Shown here in pieces: positions 5,112 through 6,440 of a stretch of DNA of 6,440 nt (its first letter is position 1; each line of letters starts with the position of its first letter). Origin of the DNA: JAAERC01 sp032123495 (lineage in GTDB: Bacteria > Zixibacteria > MSB-5A5 > GN15 > PGXB01); NCBI GenBank assembly GCA_032123495.1, contig JAQBFG010000260.1, positions 1 to 6,440 on the forward strand, in the 5' to 3' direction. A program made the position numbers and the translations under genes. A model generated the notes under the pieces. The model was not told the DNA's origin. It searched no databases and worked only from the letters and a program-made list of their open reading frames with translations.

Positions 5112-6440
5112 ATGAATGAGATCGGCAATATCAATTCAATATACAAAATGGCTGTAATATCTTTTTTTATTATAATTATCAGCAATACCACTTTTGCGCA
5201 AAATCGTCCGGGCAGCGGAATGATGGGCGGTTCTATAACCGGACAAGTTATGGATTCGGCTCTGAAAACTTCAATTGAATATGCCACTATAATTCTGTTT
5301 GGTCAGCGTGACAGCGCCCAGGTAACCGGAGCCAGCACCGATGAAACAGGTTTGTTTAAGCTGAACAGTCTTAGGCCGGGACGCTACTATATGCAAATCA
5401 GTTTTCTCGGGTACGAACTTAAAAAAATAGACGAAATATCTATCTCAAAAGACAATTTGAATCCTGACATGGGACAAATCTTGCTGGTTCAATCGACCCA
5501 GAGAATCGACGGTATCAGGGTCGAATCCGAAAGACCGGCAATGGAATACAAAATCGATAAAAGAGTTATCAATGTCGAAAAATACTATACCGCTTCGGGT
5601 GGAACAGCAGTTGATGTCTTACAAAATACACCGTCGGTTACGGTCGATCTTGATGGCAATGTCCAGCTTCGCGGCTCATCCAATTTTACCGTCTTAATTG
5701 ATGGCCGCCCCAGCATTCTCGATGCCAATGACGCTCTCGAACAGATTCCGGCTGGTTCTATCGATGATATTGAACTTATTACCAATCCCTCGGCCAAGTA
5801 TGATCCCGATGGAAACAGCGGTATAATCAATATTATTCTGAAGAAAAACAAATTTAGCGGCACCAGTGCTATTGTTAATACTCGAACCGGGTTTGACTAT
5901 AATTACGGCGGCGATATAACTATCAACCATAAAACAAAAGTCTATAATGCCTATCTCAATGTTGATTATAACAAACGCTCCCACCCCGGTACAAGAGAAG
6001 AAAAAAGCTGGACAATTTCCACTGATACCACTTTCTATGTCAATTCATCCGGAAGTTCGGATAGAGATCGTGATGGAGTCGGTTTTCGGGGTGGAATAGA
6101 TTTTAATGTGACATCAAATGATGTTGTCGGGATTGGGTTCAGATATGGCGAACGTGATATGAGCGGCGGCTCATCGAATTATCATACCGAATGGAACAAC
6201 ATCGACAATATCGATAGCAACTACGTAAGTATCAACGATGAGGATCGTTCCGGAAATTTCTATGCGGTTGATTTTGATTTCCTGCATAAATTCGCAAAAA
6301 AGAATCATCAGCTTACCGGACGAGTAATATTCAGTCGCCGCGATATGGACGAGGTTCAAATAAGCGAAACATTCGACAGCAACGATTCAATCACCTATGG
6401 TCAAAAAACTATCGAAAGTGGTCCGGCTGATCGCTGGCGG
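5112..6440 (+). CDS. TonB-dependent outer-membrane receptor with N-terminal carboxypeptidase-regulatory-like domain, C-terminus beyond window
   Basis: The frame from the ATG at 5112 stays open for 443 codons to the window end, so most of the barrel is missing. AAAGGAG lies 6 nt before the ATG, which favours this start over Met13. Residues 1-29 are a signal peptide (hydrophobic FFIIIISN, cut after TFA). Residues about 41-125 are a carboxypeptidase-regulatory-like beta-sandwich: GSITGQVMDSA, YATIIL, TDETGLFKLNSLRPGRYYM, ISFLGYE. Residues about 145-245 form the plug: TAVDVLQNTPSVTVDLDGN, LRGSSNFTVLIDGRP, IPAGSIDDIELITNPSAKYDP, SGIINIILKK. After about 250, alternating Tyr/Phe/Asp/Asn strands begin the barrel, resembling the OMP_b-brl_3 type. 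Such receptors import large nutrients or siderophores using TonB energy; the substrate is not readable here. No SusD-like partner is visible, though it could lie downstream. Confidence 0.9.
   Translation, partial: MNEIGNINSIYKMAVISFFIIIISNTTFAQNRPGSGMMGGSITGQVMDSALKTSIEYATIILFGQRDSAQVTGASTDETGLFKLNSLRPGRYYMQISFLGYELKKIDEISISKDNLNPDMGQILLVQSTQRIDGIRVESERPAMEYKIDKRVINVEKYYTASGGTAVDVLQNTPSVTVDLDGNVQLRGSSNFTVLIDGRPSILDANDALEQIPAGSIDDIELITNPSAKYDPDGNSGIINIILKKNKFSGTSAIVNTRTGFDYNYGGDITINHKTKVYNAYLNVDYNKRSHPGTREEKSWTISTDTTFYVNSSGSSDRDRDGVGFRGGIDFNVTSNDVVGIGFRYGERDMSGGSSNYHTEWNNIDNIDSNYVSINDEDRSGNFYAVDFDFLHKFAKKNHQLTGRVIFSRRDMDEVQISETFDSNDSITYGQKTIESGPADRWR

Noticed and set aside
5030..6359. Minus-strand frames opposite the receptor gene
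   Set aside because: The plus-strand receptor is open throughout with signal peptide, CPD and plug motifs, so these are antisense shadows.

Overview
The window looks like chromosomal DNA from a Gram-negative, moderately AT-rich bacterium. The evidence for an outer membrane is a PorV/PorQ-like beta-barrel gene at the left edge and a TonB-dependent receptor with a carboxypeptidase-regulatory-like domain at the right edge. Stand-alone PorV-like proteins together with CPD-fused receptors suggest the FCB superphylum (Bacteroidetes relatives, or candidate phyla such as Zixibacteria or Marinimicrobia). This placement is an inference from gene families; there is no rRNA or other marker gene to confirm it.

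Layout: (1) 1-455, minus strand: 5' part of a PorV/PorQ-family outer-membrane protein gene that runs off the left edge, with its own candidate promoter (479-508) overlapped by a perfect dyad. (2) 591-1121, minus strand: an exported, cysteine-rich protein with a heavy-metal-associated (HMA) domain, starting at GTG and followed by a clear intrinsic terminator (533-559). (3) 1122-1353: AT-rich divergent spacer containing a 14-bp direct repeat. (4) 1354-2322, plus: a multi-spanning flippase-like membrane protein of the LPG-synthase-TM (YbhN/AglD-like) family. (5) 2456-3742, plus: a PLP-dependent class III aminotransferase, best read as ornithine aminotransferase (RocD). (6) 3880-4743, minus: an exported TraB/GumN-family protein, also starting at GTG, convergent with rocD. 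(7) 5112-6440, plus: N-terminal 443 codons of a TonB-dependent receptor that runs off the right edge.

The most notable non-coding signal is a pair of near-identical direct repeats on either side of the TraB/GumN gene (copy A 3753-3868, copy B 4905-4998). Their right-hand parts match in about 70 of 74 aligned columns, and each ends in the same 10-bp terminator-type hairpin plus T-run, reading on the plus strand. Copy A makes sense as the rocD terminator. Copy B lies between two divergent genes with no upstream plus-strand gene to terminate, so it may be a dispersed intergenic repeat, a leader attenuator for the receptor gene, or the 3' end of a small RNA.

Functionally the window is mixed: envelope proteins (PorV-like, receptor, flippase-like), a secreted metal-binding protein, one amino-acid enzyme and a TraB/GumN protein. 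No operon longer than two genes is supported; flippase-rocD is the only same-strand pair without a visible terminator between them. I found no CRISPR array, tRNA, rRNA, transposase or phage gene. No multi-gene novel system is evident; the repeat pair is the best candidate for something undescribed.
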